In this document: in pieces, positions 43,957-53,446 of the stretch
How the letters are laid out: each line of letters starts with the position of its first letter
How positions within the stretch are numbered: the first letter of the stretch is position 1
DNA from: an uncultured Flavobacteriaceae bacterium
GTDB taxonomy: Bacteria > Bacteroidota > Bacteroidia > Flavobacteriales > Flavobacteriaceae
NCBI GenBank assembly: GCA_947503005.1
Contig: CANNCA010000004.1
Coordinates: forward strand, 1-64,000
DNA: 64,000 nt
Direction of reading: 5' to 3'
Notes under the pieces: model-generated
What the model was told of the DNA's origin: nothing
Seen by the model: the letters and a program-made list of their open reading frames with translations, nothing else
Database searches by the model: none
Made by a program: the position numbers and the translations under genes

Positions 43957-45300
43957 GTGTACAAGAATATTTTCATATTTGTTGTCTGTGTGGCATTTAC
44001 ATTCTATTCTCAAGCTCAGGATGTTGTCGTGAATAACTATTTGCCAGATAATTTACCAAGTATTGAGTATTATTTATCTCAAGTAATTGAAAAGCAAAGT
44101 GATAGAGTAGAGGGCAAGTATGCCTCAAAACTTAGAAAAATTTATTCAGAGCGCAGCCATCAAATGAAAAAAGCTATTTCAGATAGCGTTTATTTCTTTA
44201 ACGAAGATTTGAACAAGAATCTTAAGCCGATATTAGATCATATATACCAAGCTAATCCAAATATAAATCATAACGATTTTTATTTTTTCATCAAGAATTC
44301 ATTAGTTCCGAATGCTGCTTGTTACGGAGATGGCACCTTTGAAATCAATCTTGGTCTTTTTACGACCTATGACTCGGATGATGAACTGGCCTATGTCATT
44401 TGCCATGAAATTGCACACAAGTTATTGGATCATTCATTTAACAAGATGAATGAGATAGTTAGAAGAATGCATTCAAAACAAACCAAAGAGGAGATTCGCA
44501 AGCTAGAAAAAATTAAGTACGGTCGAACGCGAGCAGGGCTTGCTTTTTTAGATACTCTAAATTCAGATTTTCTTAAACACTCAAAAGAAGCCGAAGCAGA
44601 GGCAGATTCCTTAGGTTACGTACTTTTTCGTAAGACGGCCTTTAAGCAAAAATCTGCCTTAAGTTCTTTGGAAAAACTTAAGGTGACCGATGGTAGTTAT
44701 TTTGATTTCGCAATACGATTGGATAGTATTTTCGACTTTGAATCATACCCTTTTAAGTCTTATTGGTTAGAGGATGAGATTGCGCTATTCGATACCAATG
44801 AAATGATAGATGATTTTAGAGTTTCCTCTGAAAAGGAGAAGACCCATCCTGAAATTGAGTACAGAATTAAGAAAATTCAAAAAGAATTCGAACTTGACGA
44901 TACCGGTGAGGTTTCGAATATTCACATCACCAAGATAAATGATATTGCCTCCATTCAGAACATTACCTATACCATTGATTTTAATTTGTTAGACCTCGCA
45001 TTTTACCAATTGATTCGAAAATTCGAACAAGGTGAAATAGGGAGTGATTACTACTATACAACTATGGCAGAGGTATTACGACGGGTCTATCTGGCCAAGA
45101 AAAATCATGAACTTGGCAAGTATGTGCCACGAAGAAACAATCTTTCAAATGAAGAAGAACTAAATAAGATAAGGTTATTTCTCCATAATCTGGAGCTCGG
45201 AGAAGTCCGTCAAATTTCTTTGGCATTTTGCGAAGCAAGTATTTTAAAAGAACCGAATAATCAACCCTTAAAATCAACCTATGAATTTTTTAAACGCTAA
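43957..45300 (+). CDS. M48-family metalloprotease, secreted
   Basis: The 447-residue protein has a signal peptide (cleavage near YSQAQ). The gluzincin motif CHEIAH (H150, E151, H154) and a downstream EAEAEADSLGY (third zinc ligand Glu) identify an M48 peptidase. A C-terminal region of about 200 residues has no clear domain. The start is a GTG at 43957. The following gene begins 4 bp after the stop, suggesting an operon. Unlike HtpX it has no extra membrane helices; a BepA-like periplasmic quality-control role is possible. Confidence 0.85.
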   Translation: MYKNIFIFVVCVAFTFYSQAQDVVVNNYLPDNLPSIEYYLSQVIEKQSDRVEGKYASKLRKIYSERSHQMKKAISDSVYFFNEDLNKNLKPILDHIYQANPNINHNDFYFFIKNSLVPNAACYGDGTFEINLGLFTTYDSDDELAYVICHEIAHKLLDHSFNKMNEIVRRMHSKQTKEEIRKLEKIKYGRTRAGLAFLDTLNSDFLKHSKEAEAEADSLGYVLFRKTAFKQKSALSSLEKLKVTDGSYFDFAIRLDSIFDFESYPFKSYWLEDEIALFDTNEMIDDFRVSSEKEKTHPEIEYRIKKIQKEFELDDTGEVSNIHITKINDIASIQNITYTIDFNLLDLAFYQLIRKFEQGEIGSDYYYTTMAEVLRRVYLAKKNHELGKYVPRRNNLSNEEELNKIRLFLHNLELGEVRQISLAFCEASILKEPNNQPLKSTYEFFKR

Positions 45301-45304
45301 AACC

Positions 45305-46861
45305 ATGAATATTAAATTTCAAAGGCTTTTTTGCCTTTCACTTCTTCTCGGGGCCGTCTCTATTGTGAACGCCCAAGAAAAAACAATAACTGATTTGACA
45401 ACCTTTAAAATCAAAGATTCGGGTACTCTTATGGATGCCGATATGGATGTTGATGGTTATTACTTCTTCTATGAAGTTGATAAATTAAAGAATGGTCAAC
45501 GAGAGTTTGCCATAAAACTACTTGACAAAGATTTGAACAACATTGCGACGAAATCTTATGTGGATAACAAAAATGTGTCCTTGACAGAAAGTAAATTCAA
45601 CAATCAAGCATTGCTATTTGCAATGACCAATCATAAGGAAGATTATTACAGGCTAGTACTCTTCGATAGATCAGGTAACGAAATTGAAAAGGTTGAGGTT
45701 CCTGCCACTCGCAAGGAAATAGCACAACAGATCAAACTAAGGACGCAAGGCTTTTCAGATTTGGTGTTTTCCGTAGACAATAAAGGCTTTCTATTTAATA
45801 GAATCAGGAATAATAAAAAAATGGGTTTCGGTCTAAAATATATACCTACTGATGGAGGACAATCATGGGATTATAAGTCTCCGGAAGACTCCAAAGAGAT
45901 CCATATACTAAATCCGATCCAGGCAAATGAAGAGATTGTAGTTGCACTTGAGACTTCAAAGAAAAGTATGTTAAGTGGCACTTTGAACTTGAAGGTGGTC
46001 GTGCTTGACATCAATAATGGTAATGTGCTTTTTGAAAAAGCTTTCGATAGAAAAGACGACCCTAGAATGATTACGAATGCATTCATCACCGAAGATAAAA
46101 ACGTGGTTCTCTTGGGTGAGTATTACTCGGAAGGGGATAATATTTTTCGTGACAAGAGTCAAGGCCTATTTGCCGAGACCTTAGACTTTACAGGAAACAG
46201 AATCAGTGATTCCAAATTAAGTTGGAAAGACAAACTTGGCAGCATGTTGGCCGAAACAAGTGATAAAAAGAGTCAAGGGTATATTTACTTTCATGACGTT
46301 GTTCGTACACAAAAAGGAACATATTATGCCATCGGTGAACGTTATAAAAGAAAAGCCAGTGCCGGTGGAATAGCTGCCATGGCTTTAGGAGGGGGAAATG
46401 GTTCCGTAACTCAATTAACCATTACCGATGCCTTGTTTTTCGAATTTGATAAGAATTTTGCTTTAACCGATATTAAAATATTCGAAAAAGGAAAGTCAAG
46501 AATACCTGAATTGACCGTGTTCGCAAGCCCGCAAGTTAATGCCCATATTATAAACATAATGGGTGGCTTTGACTATCAATTTACACAACTTGATACTAAA
46601 AGAGACCGTTTTTATGCTACGTTCATTGATTACGAGCGTCTTAAAGGAGAAAAGAACAAATATGCGTATAAGTCGATTATGTATCAAGATGGAAAGTTTG
46701 CACAAGACAAAATCTACTTGAAAAAATCTAAAGGTAAGATTGTTTCTAAAGTAATGCCAGGTAAATTAGGTCATGTAGTGCTCCTGGAATATGATAGAAA
46801 AGCAAAAAGTTTGGATATTCATCTTGAGAAAATGAATTTTCACACAGAGATGTCGAAATAA
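45305..46861 (+). CDS. Secreted protein of unknown function, DUF6770-like
   Basis: The 518-residue protein has a signal peptide (NIKFQRLFCLSLLLGAVS, cleavage near VNAQ). The rest alternates strands and charged turns with motifs like DGYYFFYEVDKLKNGQ and YYAIGERYKRKASAGG, suggesting a repeated beta-sheet or propeller-like body. I associate it weakly with DUF6770. Start 45305 is preferred to an in-frame ATG inside the upstream M48 gene. It is probably cotranscribed with that protease. Confidence 0.7.
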   Translation: MNIKFQRLFCLSLLLGAVSIVNAQEKTITDLTTFKIKDSGTLMDADMDVDGYYFFYEVDKLKNGQREFAIKLLDKDLNNIATKSYVDNKNVSLTESKFNNQALLFAMTNHKEDYYRLVLFDRSGNEIEKVEVPATRKEIAQQIKLRTQGFSDLVFSVDNKGFLFNRIRNNKKMGFGLKYIPTDGGQSWDYKSPEDSKEIHILNPIQANEEIVVALETSKKSMLSGTLNLKVVVLDINNGNVLFEKAFDRKDDPRMITNAFITEDKNVVLLGEYYSEGDNIFRDKSQGLFAETLDFTGNRISDSKLSWKDKLGSMLAETSDKKSQGYIYFHDVVRTQKGTYYAIGERYKRKASAGGIAAMALGGGNGSVTQLTITDALFFEFDKNFALTDIKIFEKGKSRIPELTVFASPQVNAHIINIMGGFDYQFTQLDTKRDRFYATFIDYERLKGEKNKYAYKSIMYQDGKFAQDKIYLKKSKGKIVSKVMPGKLGHVVLLEYDRKAKSLDIHLEKMNFHTEMSK

Positions 46862-46882
46862 ATACGAAATGAAAGATTAAAC

Positions 46883-46912
46883 AAAAAAGCGGGATTTTAT
46901 CCCGCTTTTTTT
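46883..46912. terminator. Bidirectional terminator
   Basis: Arms AAAAAAGCGGGA/TCCCGCTTTTTT with a short loop. The final codons of the convergent M3 peptidase lie within it. Confidence 0.85.
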
Positions 46913-48927
46913 ATAAGTCCAGCTCGCTCCAGAAGTGCTTCTACTTTTGGTTCTGCACCACGAAATCTTCTGTACAACACCATAGGTTTTTCTGTACCAC
47001 CTTTGGTTAGCACATGCTCCTTAAATTTGTTGGCAACCTCTTTGTTGAAAATTCCTTTTTCTTTAAAGTAAGCAAAGGCATCGGCATCGAGTACTTCTGC
47101 CCACTTATAACTGTAATAACCAGAGGAGTAACCGCCTTGAAAAATATGTGCGAAAGCAGTGCTCATACAGGTTTCTGGAGTTTCAGGATATAAATTTGTG
47201 TCAGCAAAAGCTTTGGTTTCATATGCTTTTACATCTGTAATATTTGTTGGGTCGGCCCCATGCCACGACATATCTAATAGTCCGAAGCTAAGTTGGCGCA
47301 GTGTCTGCATACCTTCTTGAAAGGTTGCGGATTCTTTTATTTTCTGTACTAATTCCATAGGAATTATTTCTCCTGTTTCATAATGTTTGGCAAAGAGCTC
47401 TAACGCTTCTTTTTCGTAGCACCAGTTTTCCATCACCTGACTGGGAAGTTCTACAAAATCCCAATAGACTGATGTTCCCGATAGGCTAGGGTAGGTGGTA
47501 TTAGCCAGCATACCATGTAGCCCATGCCCGAATTCATGGAACAGGGTAGTTACTTCATTAAAGGTCAATAAGGATGGTTTACTTTCTGTTGATGGGGTAA
47601 AGTTGCAAACATTCGAAATATGCGGACGTATATTTTCGCCGTCTTTTTTCCATTGTGATTTGAAAGAAGTCATCCAAGCACCACCTCGTTTTCCTGCCCT
47701 AGGGTGAAAATCGGCGTAGAATAGGGAAACAAAGTTCTTCTCAGCATCGTAAACTTTGAAAGTTTTTACTTCTTCATGGTATTTGTCAATATCTGAAACT
47801 TCTTCAAATTGCAACCCAAATAACTTATCGGCTACTTTAAAAACGCCATCGATTACATTTTCTAGTTTGAAATAGGGCTTTAACTGTTCATCATCTAAAC
47901 TGAACAATTTCTGTTTCAGTTTTTCCGAATAGTAACTGCCATCCCACTTTTCCAGTCGGTCGATTCCGTCGAGTTCTTTTGCGAAATCTTCCAATTGTTT
48001 GAATTCGCGTTCGGCTGCGGGTTTAGCTTTCTCAAGGAGTTCGTTTAAAAATTCATGTACTTTCTCAGGAGTTTCTGCCATACGCTCTTCGAGTACAAAA
48101 TGGGCATGGGTCTTATAGCCCAATAGGTTGGCGCGTTCATGACGGAGTTTCGCAATTTTCAATATGTTCTTTTGATTGTCCAGTTCATCGCCGTGAAAAC
48201 CTTTGCTCCCAAATGCCATGGACAATTCTTTGCGTAGTTCCCTATTTTTGGCATACTTCATAAAGGGAATGTAGCTGGGGTAATCTAAAGTAATCATCCA
48301 ACCTGCTTCTTTTCCCTTTGAAGTTGCCATTTGTGCAGCTGCTTCTTTGGAGCCATCGGGTAGTCCATCTAAATCGGCTTCATTCGTCAGATGCATTTGA
48401 TACTTGTTCGTCTCTGCGAGTATGTTTTCTCCGAATTGCAATTTTAACTTCGAAGACTCTGCATCGATTTCTCTCAGGCGTTTCTTCTTGTCTTCAGATA
48501 AATTTGCCCCGTTACGGCTAAAACTTTTATAGCGTTTATCAAGTAGTGTTTTTTGTTCTACGGATAAGTTCAATGCATCCTTTTGCTCGTATACTGCTTT
48601 TATTCGTTTGAATAGCTCTTCGTTTAGCGTGATATCATTTCCAAATTCAGAAAGTAGGGGAGACACCTCCTGCGCTATTTTCTGAATCTCTTCATTTGTT
48701 TCCGCAGAATTCAGATTGAAGAATACACTGGAAATTCTATCTAACTGTTGCCCTGAAAATTCCAACGTTTCAATCGTGTTTTTAAAACTGGGCGGTTCCG
48801 TATTAGCGGTAATTGCATTTATTTCAGCACGAGCATCATCCATTGCTTGCAGAAAAGCAGGTTTGAAATGCTCATTTTTTATTTTTGAAAAAGGTGCAGT
48901 ATCGAAAGGGGATAAAAGGGGATTCAT
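46897..48927 (-). CDS. M3-family oligopeptidase (Dcp/PrlC-like)
   Basis: The 676-residue zinc peptidase has HEFGHGLHG (H464, E465, H468) and the family's FVELPSQVMENW block containing the third zinc ligand Glu. SGYYSYKWAEVLDADAF lies near the C-terminus. It trims short peptides, probably in the cytoplasm, since no signal peptide is present. Whether it acts as oligopeptidase A or dipeptidyl carboxypeptidase cannot be decided. Confidence 0.93.
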   Translation of the reverse strand: MNPLLSPFDTAPFSKIKNEHFKPAFLQAMDDARAEINAITANTEPPSFKNTIETLEFSGQQLDRISSVFFNLNSAETNEEIQKIAQEVSPLLSEFGNDITLNEELFKRIKAVYEQKDALNLSVEQKTLLDKRYKSFSRNGANLSEDKKKRLREIDAESSKLKLQFGENILAETNKYQMHLTNEADLDGLPDGSKEAAAQMATSKGKEAGWMITLDYPSYIPFMKYAKNRELRKELSMAFGSKGFHGDELDNQKNILKIAKLRHERANLLGYKTHAHFVLEERMAETPEKVHEFLNELLEKAKPAAEREFKQLEDFAKELDGIDRLEKWDGSYYSEKLKQKLFSLDDEQLKPYFKLENVIDGVFKVADKLFGLQFEEVSDIDKYHEEVKTFKVYDAEKNFVSLFYADFHPRAGKRGGAWMTSFKSQWKKDGENIRPHISNVCNFTPSTESKPSLLTFNEVTTLFHEFGHGLHGMLANTTYPSLSGTSVYWDFVELPSQVMENWCYEKEALELFAKHYETGEIIPMELVQKIKESATFQEGMQTLRQLSFGLLDMSWHGADPTNITDVKAYETKAFADTNLYPETPETCMSTAFAHIFQGGYSSGYYSYKWAEVLDADAFAYFKEKGIFNKEVANKFKEHVLTKGGTEKPMVLYRRFRGAEPKVEALLERAGLIKKAG

Positions 48928-49000
48928 GTTTTTTGTTGATTTGTGGATGGGATGATTTGTTTATTTGATGATGACTGCGAATAAACAAATCAACGAATAA

Positions 49001-49492
49001 CTATTTTTTACCGTTTACTGACTTAGCTCCGTCAATCACTTTTTGCTTCAAGCCTTCCTTGTACATTATGATTTTGTCCAGAACACACTTATCGGAAGAA
49101 CCGATGATTTGAGCTGCAAGAATTCCGGCATTTTTTGCTCCGTTTAGAGCAACGGTAGCAACGGGAACCCCGCCGGGCATTTGAAGAATGGAAAGAATAG
49201 AATCCCATCCATCGATAGAATTACTGCTTTTTACTGGAACTCCTATTACTGGCAGTGGAGACATCGCAGCTACCATCCCTGGTAAATGAGCTGCACCACC
49301 TGCTCCCGCAATAATAACGGCGTATCCATTGGTATGTGCATTTTTACTGAAATCGAACAATTTTTCAGGTGTTCGGTGCGCAGATACGATGTCGACATCG
49401 ACTTGAATATCGAAGCCTTTTAAAATGTCGATAGCATCTTGCATTACGGGTAGGTCGCTGGTGCTTCCCATGACAACGGCTACTTTGATCAT
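49001..49492 (-). CDS. purE: N5-CAIR mutase PurE
   Basis: PurE converts N5-carboxyaminoimidazole ribonucleotide to CAIR in purine synthesis. The 163-residue enzyme has VVMGSTSDLPVM, VSAHRTPEKLF with the catalytic histidine, and AGAGGAAHLPGM. It follows purK by 2 bp, the usual operon. Confidence 0.96.
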   Translation of the reverse strand: MIKVAVVMGSTSDLPVMQDAIDILKGFDIQVDVDIVSAHRTPEKLFDFSKNAHTNGYAVIIAGAGGAAHLPGMVAAMSPLPVIGVPVKSSNSIDGWDSILSILQMPGGVPVATVALNGAKNAGILAAQIIGSSDKCVLDKIIMYKEGLKQKVIDGAKSVNGKK

Positions 49493-49494
49493 AA

Positions 49495-50655
49495 CTATTT
49501 GCTGATTACTTTTATTTTTTCCTTCACTGCTTGGGCAATTCTTCTTGCCACCGAAATATCTTCATTGACAATCGTCACATGACCCATCTTTCGAAAAGGT
49601 CTTGTTTGTTTTTTTCCATAGATATGGGGTGTTACCCCTTCCATGGCCATGATTTCGTCAATATTTTCATAAACCACGTCACCTGTATGCTCTTCTGCAC
49701 CTACCAAGTTTACCATAATGCCAGCTACTTTGCTGTCAGTTTTTCCCAATGGTAGATCCAGAATCGCTCGAATATGTTGTTCAAATTGATTGGTGTAACT
49801 GGCTTCGATACTGTAATGTCCACTATTATGCGGCCTAGGGGCCACCTCGTTCACTAAAATATGATCCTCTTTTGTCTGAAACATTTCTACGGCCAATAAG
49901 CCTACATGCTTTATTTTTTCAGATACTTTTAAAGCAATTTCCCTTGCCTTTTCTGCAACTTTGGCATCTATTCTGGCAGGACAAATCACATATTCTACCT
50001 GATTGGCTTCAGGGTGAAATTCCATTTCAACAACGGGATAGGTTTTGACTTCTCCGCTAATACTTCTTGAAACGATAACGGCGAGTTCATTCTTGAAAGC
50101 TATCATTTCTTCGGCAATACATTCGCCAGCTGGTAAATCTTCCAAATCTTCAAGCTTGCGAACCACTTTCACTCCCTGTCCGTCATATCCGAATTGGGCG
50201 GCTTTCCAGATAAAAGGAAATTCCAATCCACCATTAAGTACACTATCTTCTATTTCGCTTTTATAGGCAAAACGAGAAAAATCTGCCGTAGGAATGCCGT
50301 TGTCCAGATAAAACAGTTTTTGCTTGGCTTTGTTTTGAATGATGCGCAATGCTTTGGTCGGTGGAAACACTTTTTTGCCCTCATGCTCCAGTTTTTCTAA
50401 TGCATCAAGGTTGATATTTTCAATTTCGATGGTCAACACGTCGACGTTCTGAGCAAAATTGTAAACGGCATCATAATCCATCAAACTTCCTATGACAAAT
50501 TCATCGCAGGCTATTTTGCATGGCGCTTCATCGGAAGCATCCATCACTTTGGTCCGAATATCAAATTTCCGGGTTTCGTAGAGCATCATTTTACCCAGCT
50601 GTCCGCCTCCTAGAATTCCCAATGTAAAGTCTGATGAAAAGTATTCCGTTGCCAT
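49495..50655 (-). CDS. purK: N5-CAIR synthetase PurK
   Basis: This ATP-grasp enzyme makes N5-CAIR from AIR, ATP and bicarbonate. The 386-residue chain shows GILGGGQLGKMM, KAAQFGYDGQGV, EEMIAFKNELAVIVSRS, and LVNEVAPRPHNSGHYS. Start 50655 (MATEYF) fits; an earlier in-frame start would add 17 residues. It is divergent from the Hpt-Adk fusion. Confidence 0.96.
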   Translation of the reverse strand: MATEYFSSDFTLGILGGGQLGKMMLYETRKFDIRTKVMDASDEAPCKIACDEFVIGSLMDYDAVYNFAQNVDVLTIEIENINLDALEKLEHEGKKVFPPTKALRIIQNKAKQKLFYLDNGIPTADFSRFAYKSEIEDSVLNGGLEFPFIWKAAQFGYDGQGVKVVRKLEDLEDLPAGECIAEEMIAFKNELAVIVSRSISGEVKTYPVVEMEFHPEANQVEYVICPARIDAKVAEKAREIALKVSEKIKHVGLLAVEMFQTKEDHILVNEVAPRPHNSGHYSIEASYTNQFEQHIRAILDLPLGKTDSKVAGIMVNLVGAEEHTGDVVYENIDEIMAMEGVTPHIYGKKQTRPFRKMGHVTIVNEDISVARRIAQAVKEKIKVISK

Positions 50656-50774
50656 TTGATTATACCAATTTTCTGGTCGTACCGTAAAAATACGTCGAAT
50701 TCCCAAAACTCAAGGTATTCCGTTAAAAAAGAGAAATCAAAGTGTTATATTAGCCATCCCTAAAAAAAGAGACC

Positions 50775-51881
50775 TTGATAAAGCTCCACGACCAGTATTT
50801 TAAACCTTATTTATCCGAACAAGAAATATTGACGGCGGTAAACAACATAGCCGAAAAAGTTGCTGCCGACTATAAGGATGAAACACCGATTTTTGTCGGG
50901 GTGCTCAATGGGGCGTTCATGTTCGTTTCAGATTTTTTGAAGGCCTATCCACATCCTTGTGAAGTGACATTTGTGAAGCTTAGTTCGTATGGTGGTTTGA
51001 TTTCTACGGGTATCGTCGAGACCCTTCTTGACGTTTCGGAGGATATTAAGGGCAGAAGTGTTATCATACTGGAAGATATCATCGATACAGGCCGTACCCT
51101 TCAACAATTGATTCATATGTTTTCTGATATTGATGTGAAGGAGTTTAAAATTGCTAGTCTTTTTTACAAATCGGAAATTTATAACGGGGAATACAAAATC
51201 GATTATGTCGGACTTGAAATACCAAATAAATTTATCGTCGGTTACGGACTTGACTATAAGGAGTTGGGTCGAAACCTTCGTGAAGTATACCAATTAAACC
51301 AAAAACATATGATTAACCTTGTACTTTTTGGCAAACCGGGCGCCGGAAAAGGAACCCAAGCCGAATTTTTAAAAGAAAAATATAATTTAGAACATGTTTC
51401 GACAGGAGATTTGTTCCGTTATAATATGAAGAACGATACCGATTTGGGCAAATTGGCCAAATCGTATATCGATAATGGTGATTTGGTACCCGATGAGGTG
51501 ACCATAAAAATGTTGGAGGATGCAGTGGACAAAAACCCCGATGCCAGCGGATTTATCTTTGACGGTTTTCCGCGAACAACAGCGCAGGCTGAAGCATTGG
51601 ACAAGTTTTTGCAAGGAAAGAATATGAAAATCGACGCTACGATTGCCCTTGAGGCCGATGATGAAGTATTAATTCAACGTCTTTTGGAACGCGGAAAAGT
51701 AAGTGGCCGAAGTGATGATCAAGACGAAAATAAGATTCGCAACCGTTTTGAGGAATACAATTTGAAGACCGCTCCGCTTAAGGATTTTTATGAGGCACAG
51801 GGAAAATTCCATAGTGTGAACGGTATCGGGGCCATTGACGAAATTACGATGCGTTTGGGCAAGGTAATCGAAGAACTTTAG
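50775..51881 (+). CDS. adk: Hypoxanthine phosphoribosyltransferase fused to adenylate kinase
   Basis: Two purine enzymes share one 368-residue chain. Residues 1-178 are a type I phosphoribosyltransferase with the PRPP loop VIILEDIIDTGRT (96-108), which salvages hypoxanthine or guanine. Residues 179-368 are adenylate kinase: P-loop GKPGAGKGT (186-194), GDLFRYNMK, and DGFPRTTAQA. Its LID is short (RGKVSGRSDD), without zinc cysteines. The start is TTG 50775. An internal ATG at 51309 (residue 179) sits exactly at the joint and could also give free Adk. Confidence 0.93.
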   Translation: MIKLHDQYFKPYLSEQEILTAVNNIAEKVAADYKDETPIFVGVLNGAFMFVSDFLKAYPHPCEVTFVKLSSYGGLISTGIVETLLDVSEDIKGRSVIILEDIIDTGRTLQQLIHMFSDIDVKEFKIASLFYKSEIYNGEYKIDYVGLEIPNKFIVGYGLDYKELGRNLREVYQLNQKHMINLVLFGKPGAGKGTQAEFLKEKYNLEHVSTGDLFRYNMKNDTDLGKLAKSYIDNGDLVPDEVTIKMLEDAVDKNPDASGFIFDGFPRTTAQAEALDKFLQGKNMKIDATIALEADDEVLIQRLLERGKVSGRSDDQDENKIRNRFEEYNLKTAPLKDFYEAQGKFHSVNGIGAIDEITMRLGKVIEEL

Positions 51882-52040
51882 ACTCAAAAATAAAATATCG
51901 GACGTGGTTATTCGATTCAAAGCGGTGCTAAAAGGATACTTATTTGAAGAGGACATAGCTTTTTTAGTCTTTGAACTATCGGCTAGCTGAAACTTAGTTT
52001 ATATTTACTTTTTCAACGATTCGTTGGTTGGTTCTTAATT

Positions 52041-52559
52041 ATGAAATTTAGTCTACAACCATTTCTCGAGAGTAAGGTTGTAAAGTTGCGACCTTTGGAA
52101 CAGGATGATTTTAATGCACTTTATAGAATAGCTTCCGATGCTAAAATATGGGAACAGCATCAAAATAAAGACCGATACACCCTAGACAATTTCTCCACTT
52201 TCTTCCAAGAATCAATAGGTTCAAAAGGCGCTTTGATCATTATCGATGTCAAAACTGAAAAAATTATTGGATGTTCAAGATTTAAGATCATAGATGGTTC
52301 TAATGGTGTTGTTGAAATTGGTTGGAGCTTTTTAGAAAGAGCCTATTGGGGTGGTTATTACAATAGGGAGTTCAAGAAATTGATGATTAATTATGCGTTG
52401 CAACATTCTAAGTATGTTGTTTTTTACGTAAACGCGCTAAACCATAGATCCCAACGTGCTATGGAGAAATTAGGAGCAAAAAGAACTGAGGATTCAAGTA
52501 AATCTTGGGTTCTGCCAAAGACAAAAGGTGTTACTTTTGTTATAGACACACCGCTCTAA
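52041..52559 (+). CDS. GNAT-family N-acetyltransferase
   Basis: The 172-residue protein follows the RimJ/RimL-type pattern: VKLRPLEQDDFNALYRIA at the start, GCSRFKIIDG, and EIGWSFLERAYWGGYYNREF, with NHRSQRAMEKLGAKR as the acetyl-CoA region. The substrate is unknown; ribosomal protein N-termini or a small molecule are both possible. Confidence 0.88.
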   Translation: MKFSLQPFLESKVVKLRPLEQDDFNALYRIASDAKIWEQHQNKDRYTLDNFSTFFQESIGSKGALIIIDVKTEKIIGCSRFKIIDGSNGVVEIGWSFLERAYWGGYYNREFKKLMINYALQHSKYVVFYVNALNHRSQRAMEKLGAKRTEDSSKSWVLPKTKGVTFVIDTPL

Positions 52560-52596
52560 TAAGAACGAGGGAAGGTAATACTCACATCAAACCATC

Positions 52597-53358
52597 ATGG
52601 CCTTTTACGATTTATCCAAAACCGAGCGTGTAAAATTGGTTGAGAAAATCACCGGTGAAATCCGCAAAGACCTAAATCAAGGCACATCTGAAAACATACT
52701 TCGCTATTTCTCAGACGAAGACACCTATATTCGAAAGTCCGGATATTTGGCCATTGGAAAAATATATAAGTCCGTCGAAAGCCTCCAAAACGTTATAGTT
52801 GAAGTGCTGCATAGATTGGCTGACTATGATAACGAAAAAGTACGTCAAACTGTCGTGAATGCTGCTGGGGAAATCGGAATGGTCGATTTTGAACGTGTTC
52901 AGAACTTTTTTGACATAGGATTATTCGATACCCATCATTCTGTTAGAAATGCGGTAATAGGTTCTGTAAAGAAGATGGGACAAAAAAATCCAGAGCCCGT
53001 TCTGCGTTGGGCAGCTCCCTATTTAAAACATCCTGATAAAGAAATAAGAAGAGAGATCTGTCATGGTATTGAATTAAGGGGCCGTACCCATCCCCAAGAT
53101 ATTCTACCGATGTTGAAACAGCTACAACACGAAGAAACAGCCCGAGTACGAAATACTTTGGTTCACGTGCTGGGTCAAATCGCTTATAAAAAAGGATGTT
53201 TGCAAACTGTAGTAGTAGCTTTGATTAAATGGGAAAATAAAGAGGTTGTCGTCGATGCTCTCGATGAAATAGTTGACGTTCATCATCGCTATAAAGATTT
53301 TGCAACTCTTACTCAGAAGGAAGCCGTTGCCTATATTGATGCGAATTATAGGGGTTGA
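52597..53358 (+). CDS. HEAT-repeat protein
   Basis: The 253-residue all-helical protein contains about five HEAT-like repeats with spaced motifs such as DEDTYIRKSGYLAIGKI, DYDNEKVRQTVVNAAGEIG and HHSVRNAVIGSVKKMG. The overall pattern resembles DNA alkylation repair (AlkD)-like HEAT proteins. The AlkD active-site residues cannot be confirmed by eye, so only the repeat fold is claimed. It is 88 bp before obgE. Confidence 0.78.
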   Translation: MAFYDLSKTERVKLVEKITGEIRKDLNQGTSENILRYFSDEDTYIRKSGYLAIGKIYKSVESLQNVIVEVLHRLADYDNEKVRQTVVNAAGEIGMVDFERVQNFFDIGLFDTHHSVRNAVIGSVKKMGQKNPEPVLRWAAPYLKHPDKEIRREICHGIELRGRTHPQDILPMLKQLQHEETARVRNTLVHVLGQIAYKKGCLQTVVVALIKWENKEVVVDALDEIVDVHHRYKDFATLTQKEAVAYIDANYRG

Positions 53359-53398
53359 ACCATTTGGAGATTATCTTTAGAACCCACTTTGAATTCCG

Positions 53399-53406
53399 TA
53401 CTTTTG
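53399..53406 (+). promoter_or_regulatory. Flavobacterial -7 box for obgE
   Basis: TACTTTTG lies 40 bp before the obgE ATG. Confidence 0.4.
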
Positions 53407-53446
53407 CCGCGCACAATGTCAAATCTATAAATCGCAGAACTTTTAA

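Noticed and set aside
43899-43958. 19-codon frame before the M48 gene
   Set aside because: It overlaps the GTG start by two bases and could be a leader, but has no conserved feature, so it is treated as chance.
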